Of a stretch of DNA of 30,243 bases, positions 22,828-30,243 are shown one piece after another. The translations under genes and the position numbers were made by a program. The stretch is taken from positions 1 to 30,243 of the forward strand of contig JAEWWJ010000085.1 in assembly GCA_023396415.1 (NCBI GenBank), written 5' to 3'. The notes beneath the pieces were generated by a model, which saw only the letters and a program-made list of their open reading frames with translations, searched no databases and was not told the origin of the DNA. This DNA is from Bacteroidota bacterium. GTDB lineage: Bacteria > Bacteroidota > Bacteroidia > Bacteroidales > F082. Numbering within the stretch: position 1 is the first letter of the stretch; every line of letters starts with the position of its first letter.

Positions 22828-23595
22828 TTACAGCTCCTTTTTTTCATTGGTGATGATCAGTTGATTGAGCACCTCGTCCATCCGCAGCAACGATTGACTG
22901 AGGATTTGCGCATATTCGGTTACCTCGGAGTTTTTTATCGAAAGATTTTCGATCATATCCGCCATAGTTAGGGCACTGGTCATGGGATTTTTAAGGCCAT
23001 GAATCAAAATACTTGTTGTTTTACGTTTGTATTCATTGAGTTCAATGAGTTGTTTGTGCTGTTCCAGTAGTTGCTGCTTTTGCTCTTGAACGGCCTGATG
23101 CTGAACCTCTAACTCTTGTTTCATCTTGCTGATGTTGACATAGCTTTTCGAGAGTTTGTCTTCAAGTTCATTCATGTCGCGCATCCTTTTTACTTGTGTT
23201 TGAAGGATACCGAGCAACATTTCCGGGTAGGTTTTTGAGAATTGAAAAAAGTCGGTTTGATTCCATAACAGCAGAAAGCAAGGTTTTTCTGAAGTTACCG
23301 AGGCCGATCGTTGGGTGCTGTCAATGAGCGCAAACTCTCCAAAAAAGTCACCTTCCATCAATCGGGCCAACACGTGGTTGCCATCGTGGATGCGCACATC
23401 ACCTTCGACAAGGATAAACATTTCGTTTCCGCGATCCCCTTTCTTAATGATGGGTTCCTGTGCACGTGTCTGTCGCTCAGTCAACAACAGTGCCATTGCT
23501 TCAAGGGCATCCGGCGGCAAAGCGCTAAAAACTGCTATTTTTGAAAGAAATGCAATCCGCTCCTGTGTTGTAAGTTTTGGCTCTTGCTGTACCAT
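22828..23595 (-). CDS. Cyclic-nucleotide-binding protein with a lone histidine-kinase DHp segment
   Basis: 255 residues, cytoplasmic (no signal or membrane segment). The cNMP-binding fold is at about 20-130, with the phosphate-binding cassette FGEFALIDSTQRSASV (Gly86, Glu87, Arg96) complete enough to bind cAMP or c-di-GMP-like ligands. Residues about 137-192 form a Gln-rich coiled coil (MKQELEVQHQAVQEQKQQ). The last 65 residues (TTSILIHGLKNPMTSALTMADMIENL, then ILSQSLLRMDEVLNQL) look like a HisKA dimerisation domain with an H-box His199. There is no ATP-binding (HATPase) domain and the gene ends naturally with a stop, so it is not an autonomous kinase. It could be phosphorylated in trans, or regulate by heterodimerisation; both are inferences. 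There is no HTH, unlike CRP-type regulators. Confidence 0.83.
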   Translation of the reverse strand: MVQQEPKLTTQERIAFLSKIAVFSALPPDALEAMALLLTERQTRAQEPIIKKGDRGNEMFILVEGDVRIHDGNHVLARLMEGDFFGEFALIDSTQRSASVTSEKPCFLLLWNQTDFFQFSKTYPEMLLGILQTQVKRMRDMNELEDKLSKSYVNISKMKQELEVQHQAVQEQKQQLLEQHKQLIELNEYKRKTTSILIHGLKNPMTSALTMADMIENLSIKNSEVTEYAQILSQSLLRMDEVLNQLIITNEKKEL

Positions 23596-23620
23596 CTGAT
23601 ATGAATTTGGTTTTGAGTTT

Positions 23621-23628
23621 CAAAACTA
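23621..23628 (-). promoter_or_regulatory. Candidate -7 promoter box for the cNMP-DHp gene
   Basis: The minus strand reads TAGTTTTG (TAnnTTTG), 25 bp before the ATG at 23595. No clear -33. The rest of 23629-23845 shows no gene or repeat. Confidence 0.42.
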
Positions 23629-23845
23629 AGGATTTTCTTGAAATGAACACCTCATAAACTCATTTGTGAGTATTCATCATTGTGCCTTTTGCTCTGCGTA
23701 ACTTGGTCTTTTCTTTGCGAAATTGCTGTATTACAAGGTGAAGTAAACGATCACGGTTTTAAAGCAAATAAACTTAATATAATAGTGCATAATAGATTAA
23801 TAATCAGCAAATACTAAAGCCATATCCAACTGCTTTTTCAAAAAA

Positions 23846-24463
23846 TCAATTTTCAATTTGCTTCCGATCGTTGAGAAAGTCGGTTGAAAAAGCCTGAAGT
23901 TGCGGAAAATATTCTAAAAAGTTCTTTTCAAGATTGGCGTATTCAAGCCGGAGAACTTCCACAGCCTTTGTCATTCCCGATTTAAATTTCGTGCGGTTCG
24001 ACATGCCCTGAAATACCCTTTCTAACATCATAAAATCGGCATAACCTTCGAGCCAATTGAGTTTAACCATCCAGGGAATGATGCGTTGGGAGCGCGGGGG
24101 CAATTGGTCGAAATTTTTGTTGAGCAAATCATAAACTTCGGTCACAAATTCCGTAAGTGGTCGTGAGGAATACTTGCTCCAGTGACGAGCCAAAAAGTGA
24201 TCGAAATAAATGTCGGTAACCACACCTGAAAATTTTCTGAAATACGGTTGTACCAATTGGTTGCTAGTAATGACAAGTGGATGTGTATCAGTGAAATGAT
24301 CAATGGCACGGTGTAACTTCACGCCTTGACGAAAGGCTGTTCCATAGTTTTCCAACATCTTGCCTTTCACGCTGTCGGCCACAAAATTGCCCAATAAAAT
24401 CTCGTTGTTGTTGCCCGAAAGGAGGGCGTGCGCTAAAAAGTTCAAAGTTTTTGTTGCGAACAT
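23846..24463 (-). CDS. Acyl-carrier-protein phosphodiesterase-like protein (AcpH/DUF479)
   Basis: 205 residues from ATG 24463. Members usually begin MNFLAHxxLS; here that corresponds to a TTG at 24445 (LNFLAHALLSG), so the first six residues (MFATKT) may be absent. Characteristic motifs are NFLAHALLSGNN, LLGNFVADSVKG, GVKLHRAIDHFTDTHPLV and VVTDIYFDHFLARHW, with the His and Asp residues that form the HD-like metal site. AcpH removes the 4'-phosphopantetheine group from holo-ACP in Enterobacteria. In Bacteroidota the role is assumed by similarity only, so no symbol is given. It is divergent from nfeD. Confidence 0.85.
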   Translation of the reverse strand: MFATKTLNFLAHALLSGNNNEILLGNFVADSVKGKMLENYGTAFRQGVKLHRAIDHFTDTHPLVITSNQLVQPYFRKFSGVVTDIYFDHFLARHWSKYSSRPLTEFVTEVYDLLNKNFDQLPPRSQRIIPWMVKLNWLEGYADFMMLERVFQGMSNRTKFKSGMTKAVEVLRLEYANLEKNFLEYFPQLQAFSTDFLNDRKQIEN

Positions 24464-24488
24464 ACACAATTAGTTCCAAGAATTGGGC

Positions 24489-24522
24489 TTTGGCAACACA
24501 AGGAATGTTAATTTTACCTTTT
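24489..24522 (+). promoter_or_regulatory. Candidate promoter of the NfeD gene
   Basis: TTTG at 24489-24492, 22 bp, then TACCTTTT at 24515-24522 (seven of eight positions of TAnnTTTG). The box lies 20 bp before the ATG at 24543. The spacing is slightly longer than the usual 19-21 bp. Confidence 0.4.
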
Positions 24523-24542
24523 AATCACACAAGTTACGGGAT

Positions 24543-25919
24543 ATGAAAAAGCAGTTCCTTTTAATACGTTTTGTTTTTGTTTTTTGTTTTTCGATGGTTT
24601 TGCCGAAGACCTATACATTGCCGGCAGACGAGCCCAAGTTGCATGAGCCTTTGAAGGTGTATGTTTTCGACATCAAAGAGCAAATTGCTCCACCAATTTG
24701 GCGTACTACCCAAAGGGCTTTCGCCAAGGCTTACGAGGAAAAGGCTGATTTGATGCTAATTCATATGAATACCTATGGCGGAATGGTAGATGCTGCCGAT
24801 TCGATTCGTACCAAAATTCTGAACTCCAAAATTCCGGTTTACGTTTTTATTGACAACAACGCGGCCTCTGCCGGAGCTTTGATTTCCATTGCCTGCGACA
24901 GCATTTATATGGTGAAAGGTGCCAGCATGGGTGCTGCCACGGTGGTGAACCAAACCGGAGAGGTGGTTCCTGATAAGTTTCAATCGTATATGCGCTCCAC
25001 CATGCGAAGCACCGCCGAAGCTACCGGCCGTGATCCAAATATTGCCGAGGCTATGGTTGATCCTTCCATCTATGTGGCCGGCGTATCCGATTCGGGAAAG
25101 GTGCTTACATTCACTACTTCGGAGGCCATCCGACATGGTTTTTGTCAGCAAGAAGCAGCTTCTATTGAAGACGTTTTAAAAAAGACAGGTCACAGCAATT
25201 ACACCATCATTAAGCATCAGTTGAGCGCTATGGATCAGATTATCAACTTCTTGATTCATCCGGCGGTGAGCGGAATTTTAATCATGCTCATTGTGGGCGG
25301 ATTGTATTTTGAGTTGCAAAGTCCGGGGGTAGGTTTTCCTCTGGTTGCCTCACTGATAGCCGCTATGTTGTATTTTGCGCCGCTTTATCTCGAAGGACTG
25401 GCCACCAACATCGAAATCGTTCTTTTTGTTGTGGGGGTTGTTTTGCTTATGGTTGAAATATTTGCTATTCCCGGTTTTGGTGTAGCAGGTATTTTAGGAC
25501 TCCTTTTCATGGTTACCGGTTTGACGCTGGCCATGGTTGAAAATATTGATCCTTCTAACCTTCAAACAGATTTAGGACCGCTCACAAAAGCTTTTTTCTC
25601 TGTCATTATTTCTTTGGTTCTGGCTGTGGCGGGCTCGATGTATCTCGGTCAGCGCTTGTTCACAACAAACCGTTTTGGGCATCTTGCCTTAGATCGGATT
25701 CAAGATAAAGACGAAGGGTTTTCTTCGGCTGGATACGACTTTCAGGTTTTGATTCACCAAAAGGGAGTGGCAGAAACCATGCTACGCCCCTCTGGAAAAA
25801 TCAGATTGGGAGACGAATTTTATGACGCAACGATCATTAATGGTTATGCCGATAAAGGCGAAGAAGTAGAAGTGATGAGCTACCAAACCGGGCAGTTGTT
25901 TGTGCGGAAAGTGAATTAG
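24543..25919 (+). CDS. nfeD: Long-form NfeD membrane serine protease (ClpP-class)
   Basis: 458 residues. A signal or anchor segment (about 5-20) is followed by a ClpP/crotonase-fold protease domain (about 37-215), with HMNTYGGMVDAADSIR, the nucleophile Ser109 in NNAASAGALIS and the probable general-base Lys145 in VVPDKFQSYM. Four or five membrane helices follow (about 228-375, for example GILIMLIVGGLYFELQSPGVGFPLVASLIAAMLYF). The C-terminal OB fold (about 395-458) starts DFQVLIHQKGVAETMLRPSG. This is the NfeD1b (1510-N-like) form, which in other organisms pairs with a stomatin or SPFH protein and cleaves membrane-associated substrates. No SPFH gene follows here: downstream is an intergenic stretch and a transposase remnant, so the usual partner is elsewhere or was displaced. 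Confidence 0.93.
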   Translation: MKKQFLLIRFVFVFCFSMVLPKTYTLPADEPKLHEPLKVYVFDIKEQIAPPIWRTTQRAFAKAYEEKADLMLIHMNTYGGMVDAADSIRTKILNSKIPVYVFIDNNAASAGALISIACDSIYMVKGASMGAATVVNQTGEVVPDKFQSYMRSTMRSTAEATGRDPNIAEAMVDPSIYVAGVSDSGKVLTFTTSEAIRHGFCQQEAASIEDVLKKTGHSNYTIIKHQLSAMDQIINFLIHPAVSGILIMLIVGGLYFELQSPGVGFPLVASLIAAMLYFAPLYLEGLATNIEIVLFVVGVVLLMVEIFAIPGFGVAGILGLLFMVTGLTLAMVENIDPSNLQTDLGPLTKAFFSVIISLVLAVAGSMYLGQRLFTTNRFGHLALDRIQDKDEGFSSAGYDFQVLIHQKGVAETMLRPSGKIRLGDEFYDATIINGYADKGEEVEVMSYQTGQLFVRKVN

Positions 25920-25996
25920 TTAACGGCCATTGTTAAAAGAGTTGAAGGGCTAATTCCTTGGGTTTAGATCAATTTAGCACTAAACTAGTATAATGT

Positions 25997-26104
25997 GCGA
26001 ATTACGATTGTGTTCTAAAACGATCATTATTAATGATATAAGATCAAAGGCAAAAGATAAAAGAGGGATTTGTAATCTGCGATGCGTACTTGTGCTCTAA
26101 AACG
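25997..26104. repeat. Diverged 26-bp direct repeat upstream of the transposase remnant
   Basis: Two copies at 25997-26022 and 26079-26104 share GCGA, a 7-bp variable part, and TTGTG(T/C)TCTAAAACG with one mismatch. Between them lies a perfect palindrome, ATCATTA-T-TAATGAT (26023-26037). The stretch 25920-26203 holds no gene. The repeats sit on the 5' side of a REP-associated transposase remnant and may be end sequences of that element, which is inference. Confidence 0.5.
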
Positions 26105-26203
26105 TGAGACGCAAAAAAGTAAATCTTGAATTTTGACCAAAAACATTAAATTTTTTGGACGAGATGACCAGTGCGAGGCTTTAGTTTTAAATAGCGAACA
26201 AAT

Positions 26204-26767
26204 ATGGACAAATTTAAAAACAAATACCGCCTCCCTTCTGCAGGTGCCGCTTTCTGGAACTACGAATGGAGCGCGTTATATTTTATTACCATTTGTACCC
26301 ACAATCGGATCTGTTATTTTGGTAGTGTAATGATTGGTTAAAAACATTCGAAATGCGTCCGGACATGAATTTGTTTATGGGTGAATATGTGGTTATGCCC
26401 AACCATTTTCAAGCCATAATTGGTTTGGGTAAAATCAATATAATTCGCAATGGGCTACGCGACGGGATGCGCGACGGGATGCGCGACGAGATACGCAATG
26501 CATTGCGTATCTGCAAATACCAGCGCAAACACCAACGTTTATAAAACCCACAACCAATTTGGCCCGCAATCCAAAAATTTGGCATCCATCATTCGTGGAT
26601 TTAAAATTGTTGTTACCAAAAATGCACGGATAATTCAACCCAATTTTGCATGGCAATCACCTTATCATGACCATTTCATCCGCGATGACAAATCATTCCA
26701 TACAATTTCTGAATACATCATTCGTAATCCCAAAAAATGGTCGGATGATAAATTTTATTTCAAATGA
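26204..26767 (+). pseudogene. REP-associated tyrosine transposase (Y1/HUH, RAYT) remnant
   Basis: Frame 1 from ATG 26204 gives MDKFKNKYRLPSAGAAFWNYEWSALYFITICTHNRICYFG and then hits a stop near 26338. A second frame from about 26332 gives DWLKTFEMRPDMNLFMGEYVVMPNHFQAIIGLG. Past the repeats, frame 1 resumes with MHCVSANTSANTN, NQFGPQSKNLASIIRGFK and FAWQSPYHDHFIRDDKSFHTISEYIIRNPKKWSDDKFYFK to TGA at 26767. Together these make a typical Bacteroidota Y1-transposase, missing roughly 20 codons at the first junction and shifted twice. The HUH metal motif, usually NHFHAI, reads NHFQAI, so the second His is lost too. The protein cannot be active as read. Such transposases belong to the IS200/IS605 superfamily and act on palindromic REP sequences. 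Confidence 0.85.
26459..26512 (+). repeat. 12-bp tandem repeats plus 24-bp perfect palindrome inside the transposase remnant
   Basis: Three 12-bp units stand at 26459-26470, 26471-26482 and 26483-26494. The first two are identical (GCGACGGGATGC) and the third has two changes (GCGACGAGATAC). The third runs into a perfect palindrome at 26489-26512 (AGATACGCAATG followed by CATTGCGTATCT). The palindrome resembles the REP-type hairpins that RAYT transposases recognise; here it is inside the coding frame. Confidence 0.85.
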
Positions 26768-26868
26768 CATGAATAACTGAAAATGCAATTGAAACCTTTA
26801 CAATTAAATTCCCCGAATCCCAAACGCCAAACCTTTAACGGCTAATTTCAAATACCCCTTAGAAGCCT

Positions 26869-29800
26869 TTACTTTTCAATCAAATGTTTCTTTAAAGTAT
26901 TCAGCAGTTTGGCAATTTCAATGGGTTTTGTGAGAAAGTCTTTTGCGCCAAACTTTAGAATCTTTTCAATTTCATCTGTTTGTGTGTAAGCGGTTTGCGC
27001 AATGATGGTGGTTTGTGGCCATTGTTCCATAATCGTTTTTGTGGCTTCAAAGCCATCCATCACCGGCATCTTTAAGTCCATTAAAATCACATCGTATGGC
27101 ATTTGCTGCATGATGTTATAGGCCAGCAGTCCGTTGGCTGCTATTTCGGTGGTTTTAAAATACTTGTCGAGCAGTGCCAACAACAGCTGTCTATTGTCCT
27201 CTTCGTCATCTACAATGAGCAGGCTTAGGTTGCTAAATTCATGGTGAATTAATGGCTTCCCGGGCGCAGTTTCTTGTTGTAGCAGGCTTTGCCGAAGCGG
27301 TAGATTGAAGTGAAAGTGTGAACCTTTTTTATGCACAGAGCTAAAATCAATGGTTCCTCCCATGATTTCTACCAATCCTTTGGAGATGGACAGTCCGAGG
27401 CCGTTGCCACGAAAGGCCTTTGTTTGGGCTTCGTTTCCACGGAAAAAACGGTCAAATACTTTCGCCTTTTCTTGTTCGGGAATCCCAATGCCGGTGTCAT
27501 GAACATAAAAATGGATGTGGTCATCATGGATGGAATATCCAAAGTTGATGCTGCCTTTTAAGGTGTATTTGATAGCGTTTTCGATAAGGCCGGTCATCAC
27601 TTGTCTGATTTTCGCTTTGTCGGCAAAAAGCTGAATCGGATGGCTGTAAGCATCTTCATCCAGCATGAGGTTCAGCTCTTTTTGGTCAGCCAGAGGTTTT
27701 AAACTGTTTAACAAATCAATAAACAGACCTAAAACATCTATGTATTGTTCTTCTAACTGAAGGTGCTCCACATCGAGGCGCGAAATAGCTAATACATCGT
27801 CAATTATTTTGAGCAGCTGTTCCGAATTGTTGTTGATGATGGAAACGAATCCTCTTTTTTCCTCTTGTGAATAGTCGTCAAACAACAAATCAGAAAACCC
27901 GATGATGGCGTTTAGAGGGGTTCTAATTTCGTGATTCATATTGTTGAGGAAGGAAGTTTTCAATCGGTCGCTTTCTTCGGCTTGTTCTTTGGCTGTTTTG
28001 AGCTCTATTTCCATCTTTTTGCGCGCCGTGATGTCGGTGATCATGCCGATCAAACCACCAATTTTGCCATCGGCATCGGGAAAAGGCGATTTGGTTAAAA
28101 TCACCTCTAATTCTTCGCCGCTTGGCAGGCTGAGTGTGCGCTCAAGCACTTGAATGGCATCAATCCCATCAAAAATATTTTTATCGGAATCTTTGTATCT
28201 TCTGGCATTGCTTTCATTTTCGATGTCATAAATATTTTTCCCTACGATGTCGGATTCCTCAATATTAAACAGCGTTTTATAGGCATGGTTGATACCAAGA
28301 AAAACGCCTTGGGTATTCATATAAAAGAGCGGATTTGGGATTGACTCAAACAGGGTTTCGATGAAATTTTTCTGGTGTTGAATTTCTATTTCGGCCACCT
28401 TGCGATCGGTGATGTTGCGAATGATGGCCAAAGCTTCATCGGCGCCACTTTTAACGATACGGGCATCGAACCATTGTAAAGCGTCGTTAATTTTGAGGCT
28501 GTATTCAAACTGTTGAAGCTCACCGGTAGTAAAAGCGTTTTTTAGCACAGTGATGCTTTTTTCGGCCATCTGCCGGGGTTCTATTTCCCGTAAATTTTTT
28601 CCAATAAAAAAGCTGGTCGGTCTGTTCAATTGTTCTGAATTGTGGGCAAAGCAGTCAATAATTTCGCCTTCGTTGTTGATTCTGAAAAACAAATCAGGCA
28701 CTGCTGAAACGATAGCTTTAAAACGCGCCTCGCTTTTGATAAGGGTTTTTTCGGCCATCACCTGCTCGGTAATGTTTTTTGAAATGGACAATATCCCTTG
28801 GCGGCCATCGGGCAGCTCTACCAGTGTTTCAATCAGCTCAAAAATTTTTTTAACGCCGGTTTTGGTTGTTCCCTCCACACGGGTAGAAAACATCTTTTGT
28901 TTTTTTATTTTTTCGATATTGTGCTCTATCTGCGACTTGTAGTCTTCTTTCACAAGCACACCCACAAATTTACCCAGCAACTCGTTGCGCGCAAAACCAT
29001 AATCAAAGCAAATGGTTTCGTTCACATCTAAAATAATTCCGTCTAAATCTTCGAGCACGATACCTATCGGACTGGCGTTAAAAAGGGTTTGGTACCTTTC
29101 TTGGGTGGCTTCGAGGTCCTTTTCGGTTTTTTTTCGCAAGCTGATGTCGTGCGCCAAAGCGAAAATCACCTCTTGGTTATAATAAGTTGATTTAAAAAGA
29201 TGCACCTCTTTTGGGAAAATAGTTCCATCTGATTTTTTACCCCAAAACTCAAAAACGCATACATCACCATTAAACGCCGCTTGTATGCTATCGTTCAGTT
29301 CATCGAGATTGTTCATGCCCGGGGCACTCAAAAAGTCGGGCGTTTTACCAATAAAATCGGATTTCGGATAGCCATACAGCGCCACAGCTCCGTCATTCGC
29401 GTCAATAAAACGGCCTTGCCTGTCTTGCACATAAGCAGCATGACCTAAGTTGTTAAAGAGGTTTTGGTAGCTTTCTGCCGTTCTTAAAAGGATGGTGTTT
29501 CGTGCGATTTCGTGCCGACGGTCTCTGAAAACAAAAACAGCTCCTATCACGCAGTCGTCTTTGTCCAATATTGGGGCAACCGAATCAGTAACGGGTATGG
29601 TACGGCCATTTTTTTGTTGAAGCAAAAAGGGATCTAAACGAATTGTTTTTGCTTCTCGAAGTGTCTTAAAAATCTGTTTTACAATTGATTGCCCTGTTTT
29701 TTCATTCAAAAGCCGTATGGCTTCCTCAATGTTTTTTCCAACGAGTTCACTTTGGTTGAAGCCTGTTAATTTTTCAGCTTCTGTATTTGCGTTTTTTATG

Positions 29801-30243
29801 ACCCCACTATTATCAGTGGTGATAATGGCATCACTAATACTAAAAAACACGGCTCTAAAATTAAGTTCACTTTGTTTGAGATCATCAATGAGCTTTTGAT
29901 TCATGATTTGATCATTCAAAATCTTTCCAATGAGCATTGTCATCAATGGATAAAGCACCAAGATACTTAACCCCACGCTTTGCATGGTTTTCATCCTTTG
30001 GCTTTCAGGAAGCGTCAACATCAGCAATACCATCACGATATGCACCAGCAGACCCATTGAATAAAAGGTATGTGGAGCGATGTGTGTTGACTTTCGGCTG
30101 TGAGAGTAATAAAAAAAGGAACCAATGATAAAGGCTGTCACAGAAACGACTATACCCATAATTACACCTTGCCCTCCAATCCATGCCCTTAAAACAATGG
30201 CCATTACCGCGCTGATGATGCCGCTGAGGGGTCCAAAAAGCAT
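26869..30243 (-). CDS. Multi-PAS hybrid histidine kinase, 5' end outside the window
   Basis: 1124 residues are visible; the ATG at the window edge is probably internal, because the frame opens within a membrane segment. Residues 1-110 are about four membrane helices (FGPLSGIISAVMAIVLRAWIGGQG) resembling the 5TM LytS-type sensor module. Five PAS domains follow, at about 125-245, 255-372, 380-497, 503-618 and 625-745, several ending in the PAC-type residues DIS/NIT/DIT. The HisKA domain (about 757-830) has His771 in NMNHEIRTPLNAIIGFSDLL. The HATPase domain (about 870-985) has Asn889, DTGIGIP (916-922) and GNGLGLSISKGL. The C-terminal receiver (about 1005-1124) has Asp1012-Asp1013, phospho-acceptor Asp1056 in LMDLKMPVMDG and Lys1106 in FLTKP. 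All catalytic residues are intact. The output is probably phosphorelay to a separate protein, since no DNA-binding domain is attached. Confidence 0.93.
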   Translation of the reverse strand: MLFGPLSGIISAVMAIVLRAWIGGQGVIMGIVVSVTAFIIGSFFYYSHSRKSTHIAPHTFYSMGLLVHIVMVLLMLTLPESQRMKTMQSVGLSILVLYPLMTMLIGKILNDQIMNQKLIDDLKQSELNFRAVFFSISDAIITTDNSGVIKNANTEAEKLTGFNQSELVGKNIEEAIRLLNEKTGQSIVKQIFKTLREAKTIRLDPFLLQQKNGRTIPVTDSVAPILDKDDCVIGAVFVFRDRRHEIARNTILLRTAESYQNLFNNLGHAAYVQDRQGRFIDANDGAVALYGYPKSDFIGKTPDFLSAPGMNNLDELNDSIQAAFNGDVCVFEFWGKKSDGTIFPKEVHLFKSTYYNQEVIFALAHDISLRKKTEKDLEATQERYQTLFNASPIGIVLEDLDGIILDVNETICFDYGFARNELLGKFVGVLVKEDYKSQIEHNIEKIKKQKMFSTRVEGTTKTGVKKIFELIETLVELPDGRQGILSISKNITEQVMAEKTLIKSEARFKAIVSAVPDLFFRINNEGEIIDCFAHNSEQLNRPTSFFIGKNLREIEPRQMAEKSITVLKNAFTTGELQQFEYSLKINDALQWFDARIVKSGADEALAIIRNITDRKVAEIEIQHQKNFIETLFESIPNPLFYMNTQGVFLGINHAYKTLFNIEESDIVGKNIYDIENESNARRYKDSDKNIFDGIDAIQVLERTLSLPSGEELEVILTKSPFPDADGKIGGLIGMITDITARKKMEIELKTAKEQAEESDRLKTSFLNNMNHEIRTPLNAIIGFSDLLFDDYSQEEKRGFVSIINNNSEQLLKIIDDVLAISRLDVEHLQLEEQYIDVLGLFIDLLNSLKPLADQKELNLMLDEDAYSHPIQLFADKAKIRQVMTGLIENAIKYTLKGSINFGYSIHDDHIHFYVHDTGIGIPEQEKAKVFDRFFRGNEAQTKAFRGNGLGLSISKGLVEIMGGTIDFSSVHKKGSHFHFNLPLRQSLLQQETAPGKPLIHHEFSNLSLLIVDDEEDNRQLLLALLDKYFKTTEIAANGLLAYNIMQQMPYDVILMDLKMPVMDGFEATKTIMEQWPQTTIIAQTAYTQTDEIEKILKFGAKDFLTKPIEIAKLLNTLKKHLIEK

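Noticed and set aside
26133..26330. 65-residue plus-strand frame before the transposase remnant
   Set aside because: Its sequence is out of frame with the recognisable transposase N-terminus (MDKFKNKYRL…) over the same bases.
30243..30243. ATG at the window edge as the true start of the hybrid kinase
   Set aside because: The reading frame begins inside a membrane module whose first helices are missing, and the coincidence with the window edge makes an internal Met more likely.

Overview
The window is chromosomal DNA from a member of the Bacteroidota, probably an uncultured or little-studied lineage. The reasons are: two secreted proteins with type IX secretion (T9SS) C-terminal sorting domains; a conserved bamD-rpoZ-coaBC-porD-type-recN cluster; a CarboxypepD_reg/TonB receptor; a 47-bp CRISPR repeat of the Bacteroidota type II-C kind; and repeated upstream boxes matching the Bacteroidota -7 promoter consensus TAnnTTTG. 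No rRNA or tRNA gene was recognised.

Layout. 1-261: end of a CRISPR array (cas genes not in the window) whose last, degenerate repeat abuts a 5' fragment of a surface-protein gene that also carries a frameshift (262-535). 740-1447: a LytTR-family response regulator gene, readable over its full length but broken by two in-frame stops. 1566-3923: secreted CotH-kinase-like protein with a T9SS tail. 3959-5995: secreted M3-like zinc peptidase, convergent with it. 6171-7034: fabI with its own promoter box and terminator. 7174-12197 (minus strand): housekeeping operon bamD, rpoZ, coaBC, a DUF4835/PorD-like gene and recN, headed by a near-ideal Bacteroidota promoter (TTTG-N19-TAATTTTG) placed so close to the ATG that the bamD message is probably leaderless. 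12374-14511: an alpha-oxoamine synthase (serine-palmitoyltransferase-like) and a seven-helix membrane protein, with a strong terminator between them. 14606-17423: a TonB-dependent receptor and a small His-motif membrane protein, a likely metal-uptake pair, preceded by a 557-bp AT-rich spacer with palindromes. 17981-18778: PhnP-like metallo-hydrolase, divergent from 18918-22740: DUF6913, dapA and a secreted M14 carboxypeptidase with PKD, CUB-like and T9SS domains. 22828-24463: a cyclic-nucleotide-binding protein ending in a lone histidine-kinase DHp segment, and an AcpH-like protein. 24543-25919: long-form NfeD. 26204-26767: wreck of a REP-associated (Y1/HUH) transposase containing its own palindrome. 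26869-30243: a huge multi-PAS hybrid histidine kinase running off the window edge.

How it fits together: the core genes serve the cell envelope (BamD, FabI, PorD-like, oxoamine synthase) and general metabolism (CoaBC, DapA, RpoZ, RecN). The PorD-like protein and the two sorting-domain cargo proteins belong to the same secretion route. The two ends of the window are the accessory parts: both hold decayed genes and repeats. The most unusual signals are a promoter-like motif inside every CRISPR repeat, the array/broken-gene junction, the two-stop response regulator, the kinase-less cNMP-DHp protein and the transposase remnant with embedded palindromes. None is proven to be a new system. All readings are by eye, without database searches.
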